From: Tabrizicola aquatica | Lineage (GTDB): Bacteria; Pseudomonadota; Alphaproteobacteria; Rhodobacterales; Rhodobacteraceae | Reading direction: 5' to 3' | Length of the DNA: 64,000 nt | Assembly (NCBI RefSeq): GCF_002900975.1 | Contig: NZ_PJON01000004.1 | Location: 1-64,000, forward strand | Shown: one piece after another, positions 1 to 9,266 of the stretch | Position numbering within the stretch: position 1 is the stretch's first letter | How the letters are laid out: each line of letters opens with the position of its first letter | Notes under the pieces: model-generated | Told to the model about the DNA's origin: nothing | The model's database searches: none | Seen by the model: the letters and a program-made list of their open reading frames with translations, nothing else | Position numbers and translations under genes: made by a program

Positions 1-300
1 GATGATCGCCGTCTGGTTCGCCCGCGTCAGCATGTGCCGGTCGATGCAGTTGGCGCTGACGTTCAGATGACCGTCCTCAAACCACTTGATGCTGATGTTG
101 CCCGGCGCGAAGGACGTGTCCTTCACCTTCGTGAACGGCTTGATCCAGTCCAGCCGCAACGCCTCACGACCCCAGAAACCCTCAGCGTCCATAACCGATT
201 CGGAATACAAACGCTCATACCCAGCCCCATCAACATGCGCACCAGAGACGAAATCGGCAGAAGCCGGATAGATGGATTTCAGGGGTGATTGGTCGGTCAT
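1..300 (-). CDS. acsA: Acetyl-CoA synthetase, N-terminal part (cut by window edge)
   Basis: This minus-strand frame opens with ATG at 298-300 and runs off the left edge, so only the first 100 codons are present. The peptide carries the N-terminal signature of AMP-forming acetyl-CoA synthetases, including [20 protein letters not shown], which belongs to the ACAS_N region before the adenylation domain. The full enzyme (about 650 residues in the family) activates acetate with ATP and CoA to acetyl-CoA in the cytoplasm. The adenylation motifs and the acetylated lysine lie outside the window and cannot be checked. Upstream is a 259-nt gap with an AT-rich patch that is probably its promoter. Confidence 0.93.
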   Translation of the reverse strand, partial: MTDQSPLKSIYPASADFVSGAHVDGAGYERLYSESVMDAEGFWGREALRLDWIKPFTKVKDTSFAPGNISIKWFEDGHLNVSANCIDRHMLTRANQTAII

Positions 301-559
301 CGTGGTTCTCCTACATCGCGGCGGCCCGGCCAAAGACCCCGCGAAACCTGTCGCCCCACCACTGGGACGCTCTCTCCCGCCGGCAAAGTAGCATTTTGTT
401 AAACTTCCTGTAACCCCATAATTTTCATATCTATTTCCGTAAATTGATTGACGAAATAGTCGTGAATTCTGCAAAGCGGTGAAAAGCGAAGCCGGGAATG
501 CGTGGTTTTTCAACCGCCTGCGCCTGACGCCCGCAGCGCAGCCCCCGGGCCATGGCAGC
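301..559. promoter_or_regulatory. Gap between acsA and the SulP gene, probable acsA promoter region
   Basis: The stretch from about 390 to 475 is strikingly AT-rich for this GC-rich window (runs such as ATTTTGTTAAAC and ATTTTCATATC) and lies 90-175 nt upstream of the acsA start, as expected for its promoter. Near 430-455 there is a weak inverted similarity (ATTTCCGT / ACGAAAT). No clear consensus box or small ORF was found. Confidence 0.35.
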
Positions 560-2191
560 CTAGGCCGATTCGGCGCGGTCCAGCTCCGCATCCACCGCCG
601 CCAGGTCGGGCAGGAAGCGCAGCTCGGGTTCGCGGGCACCCTGCGCCTCCAGGGCGCGACGCAGGGCCGGGCGCAGGCCGACAAGGTAAAGCTGCCCGCC
701 CCGACGCCGCGCCCGCGCCGCCAGTTGCAGCACCCCCCGCGCGCCCGAACTGTCGATCAGCGGCACCTGGGCAAAGTCCAGCACCATGGCGCGCGGCGTG
801 TCGGCGATCCGGTCCAGGACCGCGCCCAGCTGCGCCGCCGCGCCAAAGAAATACGGCCCCTCCAGGTGCAGGACCACCCGGTCCGCCCGCTGTGCCTCGG
901 GCGCATCCCGCATGCCCGAGCTTTCGGACATCCGCTTTATGAACACCAGCCCGGCCAGCGCGAAACCGACGACGATCCCCTCGGTCAGGTCGCGGAACAC
1001 GACCAGCAGGAAGGTCACCGTGACCACCAGCGCATCGCCCCAGGACGACCGCAAGAGGGCCGCGAACTCATGCCGCTCGGCCATGCCCCAGGCGACCACC
1101 GCCAGGACCCCGGCCAGGGCCGCCAGCGGGATGAAACCGGCCAGCGGGGCGGCCACCACCAGGAACACCAGCAGGAACACCGCATGCAGCATCCCCGAGA
1201 CCGGCCCCCGGCTGCCCGCCCGCACATTGGTCGCGGTCCGCGCGATGGTGCCGGTAACGCAGAACCCGCCGAACAGGGCCGCGCCGATATTGGCCACGCC
1301 CTGCGCCACCAGTTCGGCGTTCGAGCGATGGCGCGCGCCGCTCATCCCGTCGGCAACGACGGCGGACAGCAGTGACTCGATCGCGCCCAGCAAGGCGAAG
1401 CTGAAGGCCCAGGGCAAAGCCGCGCGCCACAGCGTCAAATCCGGCAGCGCGGGCACCGGCAACTGCTGCGGCAAGGCGCCAAACTGGCTGCCGATCGTGG
1501 CCACCGGCAGGCCAAGGCCCGCCACCACGACCGCCCCGACCGCCACCGCGATCAGCATCCCCGGCCAGTGCGGCCGGACCCGCCGCAGGCCCAGGATCAC
1601 CGCCGCCGTCAGCGCCGCCACCCCGACCGCCGCCCAGGTCACCGTGCCCCGTGCCGCCCACAGCACCTCGACCTTGGCGACGATCTCTCCGGGCTCGGCC
1701 CCGGCCAGGGTCAGCCCGAACATCTCGCGCAGCTGGCTGGCGAAGATGATGACCGCGATCCCGGCGGTAAAGCCCACCGTGACCGGATAGGGAATATAGC
1801 GGATGTAGGTCCCCAGCCGCAGCGCCCCCGCCGCCAACAGCACGCCCCCCGACAGGAACGTCGCCAGGATCAGCCCCGGCACCCCGATCTGCATGACACA
1901 GGCCGAGACAAGGACGATGAACGCCCCCGCCGGCCCGCCGATCTGATAGCGCGACCCCCCCAGCAAGCTGACAAGGAACCCGCCGACAATCGCGGTGTAA
2001 AGCCCGCGCTCGGGTCCGACCCCGCTGGCGATGGCGATGGCCATCGACAGGGGCAAGGCCACGATGGCGACGGTCAGGCCGGCCAGCGCATCGGCGCGCA
2101 GGTCGGACAGGCCATAGCCCTCGCGCCAGACGGTAAGGAGCTTCGGCAGGAACTCGGTCAGGGTGCCGGGACCCTTGGCTGTGTCGGGCAT
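560..2191 (-). CDS. SulP family anion transporter with C-terminal STAS domain
   Basis: Predicted secondary transporter or channel for inorganic anions (sulfate, bicarbonate or similar) in the inner membrane, 543 aa from the chosen start. The first ~390 residues are a chain of hydrophobic helices with SulP features ([20 protein letters not shown], then [14 protein letters not shown]). The last ~100 residues form a STAS domain with the conserved IDSSGARGV loop. The frame stays open to 2281, but the ATG at 2191 (MPDTAKG) is preferred: it follows a GGAAGA-like ribosome site and leaves a normal divergent gap to the gene starting at 2296. The longer start would overlap that gene's leader. The substrate cannot be read from the sequence. 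Confidence 0.9.
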   Translation of the reverse strand: MPDTAKGPGTLTEFLPKLLTVWREGYGLSDLRADALAGLTVAIVALPLSMAIAIASGVGPERGLYTAIVGGFLVSLLGGSRYQIGGPAGAFIVLVSACVMQIGVPGLILATFLSGGVLLAAGALRLGTYIRYIPYPVTVGFTAGIAVIIFASQLREMFGLTLAGAEPGEIVAKVEVLWAARGTVTWAAVGVAALTAAVILGLRRVRPHWPGMLIAVAVGAVVVAGLGLPVATIGSQFGALPQQLPVPALPDLTLWRAALPWAFSFALLGAIESLLSAVVADGMSGARHRSNAELVAQGVANIGAALFGGFCVTGTIARTATNVRAGSRGPVSGMLHAVFLLVFLVVAAPLAGFIPLAALAGVLAVVAWGMAERHEFAALLRSSWGDALVVTVTFLLVVFRDLTEGIVVGFALAGLVFIKRMSESSGMRDAPEAQRADRVVLHLEGPYFFGAAAQLGAVLDRIADTPRAMVLDFAQVPLIDSSGARGVLQLAARARRRGGQLYLVGLRPALRRALEAQGAREPELRFLPDLAAVDAELDRAESA

Positions 2192-2295
2192 CTTTCGTCT
2201 TCCAGCAGGGGAAGCGCCAGAAATCGCTGGCATCGGGGGATGAATGCCGCCAGAAGACTCCCCTGCCCAGCCCGATGTCAACCGGAATAAGCGCC

Positions 2296-2769
2296 ATGCC
2301 CGATCCCGTCCAACCCGCCGATGCCGAGGCCCGCGCCCTGGCGCAGCGGCTTCTGGGCCTGGGCCATGCCGCCCTGGCCTGGACCGACCCAGATACCGGC
2401 ACCCCGGGGATCAGCCGCATCGCCTTTGCCCGCGATCCGCAGGCGGGAATGCTGACCCTGGTCTCAGGCCTTGCCCCCCACTTTCGTGCCCTGCGCGCCA
2501 ACCCGGACTGCGCTCTGATGCTGGGCGAGGTCGGCGACAAGGGCGATCCCCTGACCCATCCGCGGCTGATGATCCGGGCGCAGGCCGCCTTCATCGCCCC
2601 GGACGATCCAGCGCGCCCCGCGATCCGCGCCCGCTGGCTGGAGCGGAACCCCAAGGCGCTGGTCTATATCGACCTGCCCGACTTCGCCTTTGTACGCCTG
2701 ACCCCGGTAGCGGCCCTGCTGAACGGCGGTTTCGCCCGGGCTTTCCACCTGTCGCCACCGGACCTGTAA
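2296..2769 (+). CDS. Pyridoxamine 5'-phosphate oxidase-like / HugZ-type FMN-binding protein
   Basis: A 157-aa protein with the split-barrel flavin fold seen in pyridoxamine-phosphate-oxidase-like and heme-utilisation (HugZ) families. An N-terminal helix (ADAEARALAQRLL) is followed by LAWTDPDTGTPGISRIAFA and the barrel core, ending in the VRLTPVAALLNGGFARAF segment typical of this group. That final tyrosine/arginine/histidine region often contacts FMN or heme. The start is ATG 2296 (MPDPVQPAD); an in-frame ATG at 2275 is less likely because it sits closer to the divergent transporter promoter. A strong hairpin with a T tract follows the stop, so it is probably monocistronic. The reaction is not known. 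Confidence 0.78.
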   Translation: MPDPVQPADAEARALAQRLLGLGHAALAWTDPDTGTPGISRIAFARDPQAGMLTLVSGLAPHFRALRANPDCALMLGEVGDKGDPLTHPRLMIRAQAAFIAPDDPARPAIRARWLERNPKALVYIDLPDFAFVRLTPVAALLNGGFARAFHLSPPDL

Positions 2770-2775
2770 CGACAA

Positions 2776-2810
2776 CGGGCGGCCCCGAAGGACCGCCCGC
2801 ACCAATTTTT
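2776..2810 (+). terminator. Rho-independent terminator after the PNPOx-like gene
   Basis: GGGCGG (2777-2782) pairs with CCGCCC (2793-2798), and the T-rich run ATTTTT follows at 2805-2810. It begins 7 nt after the stop codon at 2769 and points along the + strand. It also sits just beyond the 3' end of the convergent beta-helix gene. Confidence 0.8.
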
Positions 2811-2826
2811 CAGGAAATCGGCCCCG

Positions 2827-5115
2827 TTACGACGGCAGGTCCATGCGCATCCGCACGATGGCCCGGCCCCGCACCGCCTCGCCCCAGCGCAGTTGCGCCT
2901 GGTTGCCCTGGGCGCCGACGCCAGGCGTCGCGTTCGGGCAGGCATAGCGCGCCGCGTTGGAGCCGTTCAGGATCGCCCCCTCGGGCTGCACCGCCTCGAC
3001 CATGCGGATGCGCCCGCCAAAGGGCACGAACCCGTCCGAATTCACGGTCCAGGTATCGGCCACGGTGTTCTGGGTATGGGTCACGATCAGCGGGTTCATG
3101 ATCCCCTGACCCACGTTGTTGAAGCTGTTCCCCTCGACCCGCACATTCCGCGCCTGGGCCATGTCCAGGCTGGCCAGGCTGGTGTCCACCATCTCGACCC
3201 GGTCGATGATGGCGTTGAACACGCGAAAGCTGTTCGACACCAGCGAGAAGCCATTCAGGTAATGGCCCGCCCCGTACGGCTTGACCACCACCCAGCGGAA
3301 GGCCGAGGTCGTGCTGGACGCGATGAACACGTTGCCGACGATGTTCAGCCCGCCGAATGAGAATTCGCCGTTCCACTGCGGCTCGCTGTCATGCTCGTTG
3401 CCCCATTCGATGAAGCAGTTGTCGATGTAGTTGCCGGTGACGACGGTCGAGACGTTGGTCTGCGTGAACACCAGCCCCGCACGGCGGATGCCGGCCGGCT
3501 CGTCATCGCCCTGGAAGAAGTGGTTGGCATGGACCAGATGGCCGGTGCCGTTGACGATGGCGAAATGCGCGAAACGCACCACCCGGTTGTTGCGCAGCTT
3601 CACGTCATTGGCGTTCACGTTCAGCGCGATGGACGTGCGCAGCTGCGCCGGGGCCGCGCTTTCGTTGGACAGGAACTGGCACATGTCCACGAACATGCCC
3701 TGACACCCCAACCCGGGCGAGGTGATGCCCCGGTCCAGCGGCCGGTTGAAGGTGCAGGACACGAACCTCTTGGTCGAGCCCGAAGTTGCCATCAGCACCC
3801 CCGAACACAGGCCCAGGGTGTTGAACTCGATATCCTCCAGCTCGAACCGCGACAGAAGCTCAAAGCCGCTGAAATCCAGCATGTATTTGAACCGGCGGAA
3901 GGTATAGGGCCGCGTCCCTGTCGCGCCCCACAGCGGCTGGCTCAGCGTGATCGTCCCCGCCGCCACGTTCTTGGCCCGCACATAGACCTCGCGCCCCACG
4001 CCGGTGCCGATGACCAGCGACCCCACCGGGATATTGGCCACATTGGCGACGCCGGTCAGGGTCAGGTTGTTCGCCGGCGAATAGGTCGCGGTCGAGGTGA
4101 ACTCCTCGGTCGTCCAGGCCGGGCCGGGCAGCGCCGTCAACTGCCCGTTGCGCACCACGCGGCGGCCGTTGAAGCTGGTCAGCCCGGCAATCGCCGCCAC
4201 GTCGACCGGCTCGGTCAGGTCCACCCGGCGGCCGGAAAGGTCCAGCGTCACATGGTCGGTAAAGTAGAACAGCGCCTGCAGCGCCCGGCGAAAGCCCTCG
4301 ATCTCGGTCCCGAAAGCCTGGCCATAGGTATCCAGGTCAAAGTTCCGCGTCAGGATCAGCCGGCGGTTGGCCGGCATCGAGACGGTACCCTCGAACCGGA
4401 TGCGGCTGTTGATCGTGACATCCGCGTTCAGCCGGAACACGCCCCCCGGCACCAGGATCGCCCGGCCCTGCGCATCGGCATCCGCCGCCAGGAAGGCGGG
4501 CGCGTCATTGGTCGTCCCGTTGCCCAGCGCGCCGTAATCGCGCACATCGACCCAGTCCATCAGCTTGCGGATGAACAGGTTGGTCACATCCTCGACCACC
4601 AGGTCGTCGATCCGCACCACCCCACCATTGGCACCCGTCAGGTCCAGGCCGACATGGGCGTAGACCACCTGCGTCGTCCAGGCCATGTCCACCCCGGTCC
4701 GCGCGGCGGGAGAGATGATCGCGCTGACCGTCACCACCTCGCCATAGCTTTGCAGCGTCACCGTGGGCCCGGTCTGCACCAGGCTGGCCACGTTCTGCCC
4801 GTTCACATCCCCCGCCCAGGCCGCGATGCGGACGGACGGCAGGTTCCCCGACACCGCCTTCAGCCGCGCCGTCACCCGCAGATACAGGCCCGGCTGGATC
4901 GGCGTCTGCGCGAAACTGCGCAGCTTCTGCGTGGCTTCGGTCTTTTGCAGCTCCAGACAGCCCGCGAAATCCTGGTCATTCGACACCAGCGCCGCGTTCG
5001 GCTGGCCCTGATACGACCCCGATCCGGGCGTCCCGTCCTCGCGCGACCACAGGTTCAAGCCGGCCGAGAACGGCGGCGGCATCAGGACCAGCCCGTCGGT
5101 GATAGCCTTGTTCAT
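2827..5115 (-). CDS. Large right-handed beta-helix (pectate-lyase-superfamily / GH28-related) protein
   Basis: A 762-aa protein. Residues ~1-180 look like a beta-sandwich, carbohydrate-binding-like domain (GLYLRVTARLKA, VVRIDDLVVEDV). Next comes VDVRDYGALGNGTTNDAPAF, the classic start of the Pectate_lyase_3 / GH28-related beta-helix, and then a long series of short beta-strand turns rich in N and G (NDVKLRNNRVVRF, STVVTGNYIDNC). No signal peptide is visible. Start ATG 5115 (MNKAITDG) has a GAGGGAAA ribosome site; the open frame to 5145 is not needed. Such proteins occur as phage or gene-transfer-agent tail spikes and as polysaccharide-active proteins; similar genes are frequent in Rhodobacteraceae. 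No phage genes are adjacent, so the role is unknown. Confidence 0.85.
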   Translation of the reverse strand: MNKAITDGLVLMPPPFSAGLNLWSREDGTPGSGSYQGQPNAALVSNDQDFAGCLELQKTEATQKLRSFAQTPIQPGLYLRVTARLKAVSGNLPSVRIAAWAGDVNGQNVASLVQTGPTVTLQSYGEVVTVSAIISPAARTGVDMAWTTQVVYAHVGLDLTGANGGVVRIDDLVVEDVTNLFIRKLMDWVDVRDYGALGNGTTNDAPAFLAADADAQGRAILVPGGVFRLNADVTINSRIRFEGTVSMPANRRLILTRNFDLDTYGQAFGTEIEGFRRALQALFYFTDHVTLDLSGRRVDLTEPVDVAAIAGLTSFNGRRVVRNGQLTALPGPAWTTEEFTSTATYSPANNLTLTGVANVANIPVGSLVIGTGVGREVYVRAKNVAAGTITLSQPLWGATGTRPYTFRRFKYMLDFSGFELLSRFELEDIEFNTLGLCSGVLMATSGSTKRFVSCTFNRPLDRGITSPGLGCQGMFVDMCQFLSNESAAPAQLRTSIALNVNANDVKLRNNRVVRFAHFAIVNGTGHLVHANHFFQGDDEPAGIRRAGLVFTQTNVSTVVTGNYIDNCFIEWGNEHDSEPQWNGEFSFGGLNIVGNVFIASSTTSAFRWVVVKPYGAGHYLNGFSLVSNSFRVFNAIIDRVEMVDTSLASLDMAQARNVRVEGNSFNNVGQGIMNPLIVTHTQNTVADTWTVNSDGFVPFGGRIRMVEAVQPEGAILNGSNAARYACPNATPGVGAQGNQAQLRWGEAVRGRAIVRMRMDLPS

Positions 5116-5271
5116 CTGAAATTTCCCTCGTCTCGCTCGCGCCACTGACCAGGGCGAGGCGGAACCGGGGCACTCCCCCGGGCCGCAACGCCATGGGGCA
5201 ATGGGGTAGCAAGGAAGGCTTAACCGCCGCTCAGGGGGCCGCGCGCTGCCCGGCCCCGACGCGCAACGGGA

Positions 5272-5673
5272 TCAGACGCCGATGTCGGGCGCGGGCAGAA
5301 GCTGGACCGCGTTGATCTGCCAGCCCTCGGCCGTCTCGACCATCATGTAGTCCAGAAGATGCGCCCGCCCGGCCTGATCGACGATCCGCACCCGCTGCCA
5401 CAGGTTCCCCGCAACCTCGCGCAGCTCCTGCATCTCGACCTCGGCCGGGCGGTGGACCATCGGATAGCCGTTCTGCACCATCGCCCCGAAATTCTCGGGC
5501 GTGCCGAACATGCCCTTGATCGTCGGGCTGGCATAGGTGAAGGCGCGGGCGAAATCGTCGGCCCTGAAGGCGTCGATCTGGTTCTGGATCGTCTCCTGGA
5601 TCGGCGTCTCCTGCGCGCCGGCCGGCAGGGCCAGGCAGGCGGCAAGCAGCGCGGCATAAAGACCATTGCGCAT
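5272..5673 (-). CDS. DUF4864-type small secreted protein
   Basis: A 133-aa protein with a clear signal peptide (MRNGLYAALLAACLALPAGA, cleavage near residue 20). The mature part begins QETPIQETIQNQIDAFRADD and continues with FARAFTYASPTIKGMFGTPE, the pattern of DUF4864, an NTF2/SnoaL-like cone fold in the periplasm of alphaproteobacteria. Start ATG 5673 has a GAGGGAGC ribosome site 8 nt upstream; the frame is open much further upstream, but without a ribosome site. It is flanked by the beta-helix gene in the same direction and a divergent hydrolase. The function of the family is not known. Confidence 0.8.
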   Translation of the reverse strand: MRNGLYAALLAACLALPAGAQETPIQETIQNQIDAFRADDFARAFTYASPTIKGMFGTPENFGAMVQNGYPMVHRPAEVEMQELREVAGNLWQRVRIVDQAGRAHLLDYMMVETAEGWQINAVQLLPAPDIGV

Positions 5674-5811
5674 CGGCAAGTGCTCCCTCGTCAGACGTCC
5701 CCTTGACCTGCCAGCTAGGCCGACGCGCCAGAAGTCAACCGCGCATCCTGCTTGACAGCCCCCCCACCCCCTGCGCCACCCTTGCCCGGCCCACATCCAG
5801 GAAGGATCGCC

Positions 5812-6681
5812 ATGCGCCCCGCCCTTGCCCCCCTTGCCCTGATCGCCCTCCTCGCCACGCCCGCCTTTGCCCAGTCCGAGGAAACCGTCCCCATCGACAC
5901 CCCGCTTGGCCCGGTGGTCGGCACGCTGGAAACGCCCGCCGGCGACCCGGCCCCGGTCGTCCTGATGTTCCACGGCTTCACCGGCGTGCGCGACGAACTG
6001 CCCGTCGCCACCACCGACGAAGGCGTCTTTTCCCGCACCGCCCGACTGCTGGCCGAACAGGGCATCGCCTCCCTGCGGATCGACTTCCGCGGCTCGGGCG
6101 AAAGCCCCGGCGCCTTTGCCGACACCACCTTCGAAGGCCAGGTCGCCGATGGCCTTGCCGCGCTGGACTGGCTCGAGGCGAACCCGGCCGTCGATGGCCA
6201 GCGCCTGGCCGTGATCGGGTGGAGCCAGGGCGGCCTGGTCGCCACCGCCGTCGCCGGCCGGTCCGACAAGCCCGACGCCCTGGTCCTCTGGGCCGCCGTG
6301 GCCAATCCCGAGGAAAGCTTCGGCGGCATCGTCGGGGCCGAGACCCTAGCGATGGGCCTAGCAGCGGGCGACGCGGCCCTGCCCGTCACCCTGCCTTGGG
6401 GTGCCGTGATCGAACTCAAGCGCGGCTTCTTCGAAGGCGTCGCCACCTTCGACCCGCCCGCCGAACTCGCCTCTTACGCCGGCCCCCTGTTCATCACGCA
6501 TGGCACCCAGGACACCACGGTCCTGCCCAGCGCCGTCGACACCTTCCTCGCCGCGCATGAGGGCGAAGAGACGGCCTGGATCGCCGAAATGGATCACGTG
6601 TTCAACGCCTTCACCGGCCCCGAAACGCTGGACCAGATGGTCGGCGAGACCGTCGCCTTCCTGAAGCCGCACCTCCAGTAG
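5812..6681 (+). CDS. Secreted alpha/beta hydrolase (dienelactone-hydrolase/esterase-like)
   Basis: A 289-aa predicted periplasmic serine hydrolase. Residues 1-21 are a signal peptide ending TPAFA-Q. HGFTG supplies the oxyanion-hole region, GWSQGG (about residue 141) is the nucleophile elbow with Ser, and FITHGTQDTTVLP and MDHVFN near the C-terminus supply the Asp and His of the triad. Start ATG 5812 follows AGGAAGG at a good distance; an earlier in-frame start would ruin the signal peptide. Divergent from the DUF4864 gene. Immediately after its stop begins the 70-bp repeat array. The substrate is unknown; carboxyl esterase or acyl hydrolase activity is the usual guess for this family. Confidence 0.85.
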   Translation: MRPALAPLALIALLATPAFAQSEETVPIDTPLGPVVGTLETPAGDPAPVVLMFHGFTGVRDELPVATTDEGVFSRTARLLAEQGIASLRIDFRGSGESPGAFADTTFEGQVADGLAALDWLEANPAVDGQRLAVIGWSQGGLVATAVAGRSDKPDALVLWAAVANPEESFGGIVGAETLAMGLAAGDAALPVTLPWGAVIELKRGFFEGVATFDPPAELASYAGPLFITHGTQDTTVLPSAVDTFLAAHEGEETAWIAEMDHVFNAFTGPETLDQMVGETVAFLKPHLQ

Positions 6682-6684
6682 CCC

Positions 6685-7005
6685 CTCCTCGTTCGACTTC
6701 GTCTCCTCGTCGGATGTCGCCCTCTGGCGCTCCGACGGGGCGTGACGAAGTCACCGAAGATCCAGCCCGCGAGGAGCGCCAAAGTCATCGACGAGCGCCA
6801 GCGGGACGCACAACCGGGCCTTCAGGCGCTACCACCCCCGAGGACGGACGAAGTCACCGACAAGCCGCAGCACGAGGCACAACCTGCCATCCGCACGCCG
6901 CGCCCCCAGCGAGGAGTGACGAAGTCATCGACGAGCGCCAGCTGGACACACAGCCGGGCAACCACGCCAGAACCCCAGCGAGGAGTCACGAAGTCACCGA
7001 CGAGC
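6685..7005. repeat. Tandem array of ~70-bp units with GAC-GAA-GTC core (repeat family D)
   Basis: The gap between the hydrolase stop (6681) and the lysS stop (7034) is filled by a degenerate tandem repeat. Units begin GAGGAG at 6771, 6840, 6911 and 6980, a period of 69-71 nt. A partial unit lies at 6741-6765, and an inverted copy of the core arm at 6685-6712 reads CTCCTCG..GACTTCGTC. Each unit contains GAC-GAA-GTC, a mini-hairpin with a GAA loop, then TCGACGAGC or a close variant, then a shared GCCAGC..GGAC.CACA stretch. Related arms occur at 22316-22427 and 53710-53783. Open frames across the array look like by-products of the repeat. The array sits between two convergent genes. Confidence 0.8.
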
Positions 7006-7033
7006 CGCCCAAGGCGGCCCACGGTTTACCAGC

Positions 7034-8659
7034 CTACCCGACCAGTTCGCCCCGCAGCGCGCGTTCGATCAGCGCCACCGTCTCGTCCACGCCGTAAAGC
7101 GCAATGAACCCGCCAAAGCGCGGCCCGTCGGATGCGCCCAGCAGCACCTCGTACAGCGCCTTGAACCAGTCACGCAGCGGCTCGAACCCATGCTCCTTGC
7201 CCACCGCGAAGACCATCGACTGCAAACCTTCGTCGGAAAGCAGTTCGGCTCTGTTTTCGACCGGAAGAACGTTCTTTGGATCGGTAACTTGGGCGAGCTT
7301 CTTCAGCCGGGCCACCAGATCCTCCATCGCCGCCCGCTCCATGTCGGTCGGCAGCCGGAAGACCCGCGTCGGCGCGATCTTGTCGGCAAAGTATCGCACC
7401 GCGAACCCCGCCGCCGCATCCAGGTCGGGATGCGTCTCCGGCGATGCCTCGGGGGCATAGCGCCGGATGAACTTCCACAGCCCCGCCGCATCCTTCGCCG
7501 CCGCGACCGAGGCCAGGTTCAAGAGCATCCCGAAAGACACCACCATCCGGCTCTCCGGCGGCTTGCCGTCGTGGATGTGCCAGACCGGGTTGTTGACCTG
7601 TTGCTCGACCGTCTGCTCGGGAAAGGCGCGCAACTGCTGGTGATACTCGTCCACCGCCCGCGGGATCACGTCGAAATGCATCCGCTTCGCCGTCTTGGGC
7701 TTCTGGTACATGAAATAGCTCAGCGACTCCGTCGCCGCATAGGTCAGCCACTCGTCGATCGTCAGGCCATTGCCCTTCGACTTCGAAATCTTCTGCCCCT
7801 GGTCATCCAGGAACAACTCATAGGTCATGTGGTTCGGCGCCCGCCCGCCCAGCACCCGGCAGATCCCGTCATAGATCGGGGTATTCGTGGAGTGGTCCTT
7901 CCCGTACATCTCGAAGTCCACATCCAGGGCCGCCCAGCGCGCGCCAAAGTCCGGCTTCCACTGCAGCTTCACATGCCCGCCCGTGACCGGCAGCGTCCAC
8001 TCGCGCCCGTCCTCGTCGTCGAAGGTGATCGTGCCGTCCTTGGCGTTGACCTCCTTCATCGGCACATACATGACCCGTCCGGTCTCGGGATGGATCGGCA
8101 GGAAGCAGGAATAGGTCTGCTGCCGCTCCTCGCGCAGGGACGCCAGCATGATCTCCATGATCGCATCATACCGCTCGGCCGCCAGCCGCAGCGTGTCGTC
8201 GAACTGGCCCGACTTGTAGAACTCCGTCGCGCTGATGAACTCATACTCGAAGCCGAACGTGTCCAGGAACCGCCGCAACATCGCGTTGTTGTGGTGGCCA
8301 AAGCTCTCGAACTCGCCATACGGGTCCGGCACCGAGGTCAACGGCTTCTGCATATGCCCGCGCAGCATCTCTTGCTGCGGCACGTTCTCGGGCACCTTCC
8401 GCATCCCGTCCACGTCGTCGGAAAAACAGATCAGCCGAGTCGGGATGTCGCTGATGATCTCGAACGCCCGCCGGATCATCGTCGTCCGCGCCACCTCGCC
8501 GAAGGTGCCGATATGCGGCAGCCCCGACGGCCCATAGCCCGTCTCGAACAGCACATAGCCCTTGGCCGGGTCCTTGCCGCCATAGCGTTTCAGCACCGCG
8601 CGGGCCTCTTCAAAGGGCCAGGCCTTCGAATTCATCGCCGCATCGCGCAGGGCACTCAT
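7034..8659 (-). CDS. lysS: Lysyl-tRNA synthetase, class I
   Basis: Charges tRNA-Lys with lysine in the cytoplasm. This is the class I (Rossmann-fold) type found in archaea and many alphaproteobacteria, not the class II enzyme of E. coli. Both class I signatures are visible: [13 protein letters not shown] (HIGH-type, His49) and KISKSKGNG (KMSKS-type, about residue 293). Length 541 aa is normal. ATG 8659 (MSALRDAAM) is preferred over the longer frame because AGGAGAAG lies just upstream. The 3' end converges on the family D repeat array. The gene is divergent from the TerB-like gene at 8768. Confidence 0.96.
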   Translation of the reverse strand: MSALRDAAMNSKAWPFEEARAVLKRYGGKDPAKGYVLFETGYGPSGLPHIGTFGEVARTTMIRRAFEIISDIPTRLICFSDDVDGMRKVPENVPQQEMLRGHMQKPLTSVPDPYGEFESFGHHNNAMLRRFLDTFGFEYEFISATEFYKSGQFDDTLRLAAERYDAIMEIMLASLREERQQTYSCFLPIHPETGRVMYVPMKEVNAKDGTITFDDEDGREWTLPVTGGHVKLQWKPDFGARWAALDVDFEMYGKDHSTNTPIYDGICRVLGGRAPNHMTYELFLDDQGQKISKSKGNGLTIDEWLTYAATESLSYFMYQKPKTAKRMHFDVIPRAVDEYHQQLRAFPEQTVEQQVNNPVWHIHDGKPPESRMVVSFGMLLNLASVAAAKDAAGLWKFIRRYAPEASPETHPDLDAAAGFAVRYFADKIAPTRVFRLPTDMERAAMEDLVARLKKLAQVTDPKNVLPVENRAELLSDEGLQSMVFAVGKEHGFEPLRDWFKALYEVLLGASDGPRFGGFIALYGVDETVALIERALRGELVG

Positions 8660-8767
8660 CGCATCTTCTCCTGAAACGGCCCGGGCCATCCCCGGGACCC
8701 CCGTCCTCTATTGCCCCCCCGGCCCCCCGTCAATAATCTGCGCCGCAACCGCATACAGGAGTCCCCG

Positions 8768-9184
8768 ATGCCCGAATCCGCCATGTCCCTGCAGGATGCC
8801 CTCGTGGCCGTCATGGTGGCCTGCTCCGCCTCGGACCAGGACGTCCGCACGGCCGAGCTTGTCGCCATCACCCGCATGGTCAACCACATGCCGGTTTTCG
8901 CCACCTACGACCCCGACCGCATCCGCCGCGTCAGCCGCACCGTCTTTGACCTGTTTGAAGAGGAAGACGGCCTCGACGCCCTCTTCGGCCTGATCCGCGA
9001 GGCTTTGCCCGAGCGTCTGTACGAGACCGCCTATGCCCTGGCCTGCGACGTGGTCACGGCGGACGGCCGCCACTCCCAGGTGGAGCTTCGCATGCTGGAA
9101 GAGGTCCGCGAGGAGCTGAAGATCGACCGGTTGCATGCGGCGGCCATCGAGTGGGGCGCACGGGTGCGGCATATGGGGGTGTGA
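8768..9184 (+). CDS. TerB-like (tellurite-resistance TerB family) protein
   Basis: A 138-aa all-helical cytoplasmic protein. The repeated pattern with acidic residues (LVAVMVACSASDQDVRTAE in the first half, ALACDVVTADGRHSQVELR in the second) is the TerB/DjlA-like fold, whose two halves each present acidic residues for metal binding. Start ATG 8768 (MPESAMSLQ) follows AGGAG. Alone between lysS (divergent) and the low-GC gene, with no other ter genes nearby, so a tellurite role is not supported. Function unknown beyond the fold. Confidence 0.8.
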   Translation: MPESAMSLQDALVAVMVACSASDQDVRTAELVAITRMVNHMPVFATYDPDRIRRVSRTVFDLFEEEDGLDALFGLIREALPERLYETAYALACDVVTADGRHSQVELRMLEEVREELKIDRLHAAAIEWGARVRHMGV

Positions 9185-9266
9185 AAAGAAGTTGGATTGT
9201 CAGAATCCTGTTCTCAACTCAATATATTTCGGAATCCATTTTTGTCGAATTCAGGAGATCTAGTGA

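Noticed and set aside
2827-5115. Prophage or gene-transfer-agent locus
   Set aside because: A beta-helix tail-spike-like protein alone is not enough; no capsid, terminase, portal, tail or integrase gene is found within the window.
3391-5148. 585-aa plus-strand open frame opposite the beta-helix gene
   Set aside because: The translation is low-complexity Arg/His/Gln/Pro typical of the complement of a GC-rich gene. The minus-strand frame has clear domains and a ribosome site.
6685-7005. CRISPR array
   Set aside because: The ~70-nt spacing with a 26-nt core looks CRISPR-like at first, but the repeats are degenerate, the intervening sequences are themselves similar to each other, an inverted copy is included and no cas gene is present.
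8768-9184. Tellurite-resistance operon
   Set aside because: Only a TerB-like fold is present, with no terC, terD or terZ genes; the fold is widespread and not diagnostic of tellurite resistance.
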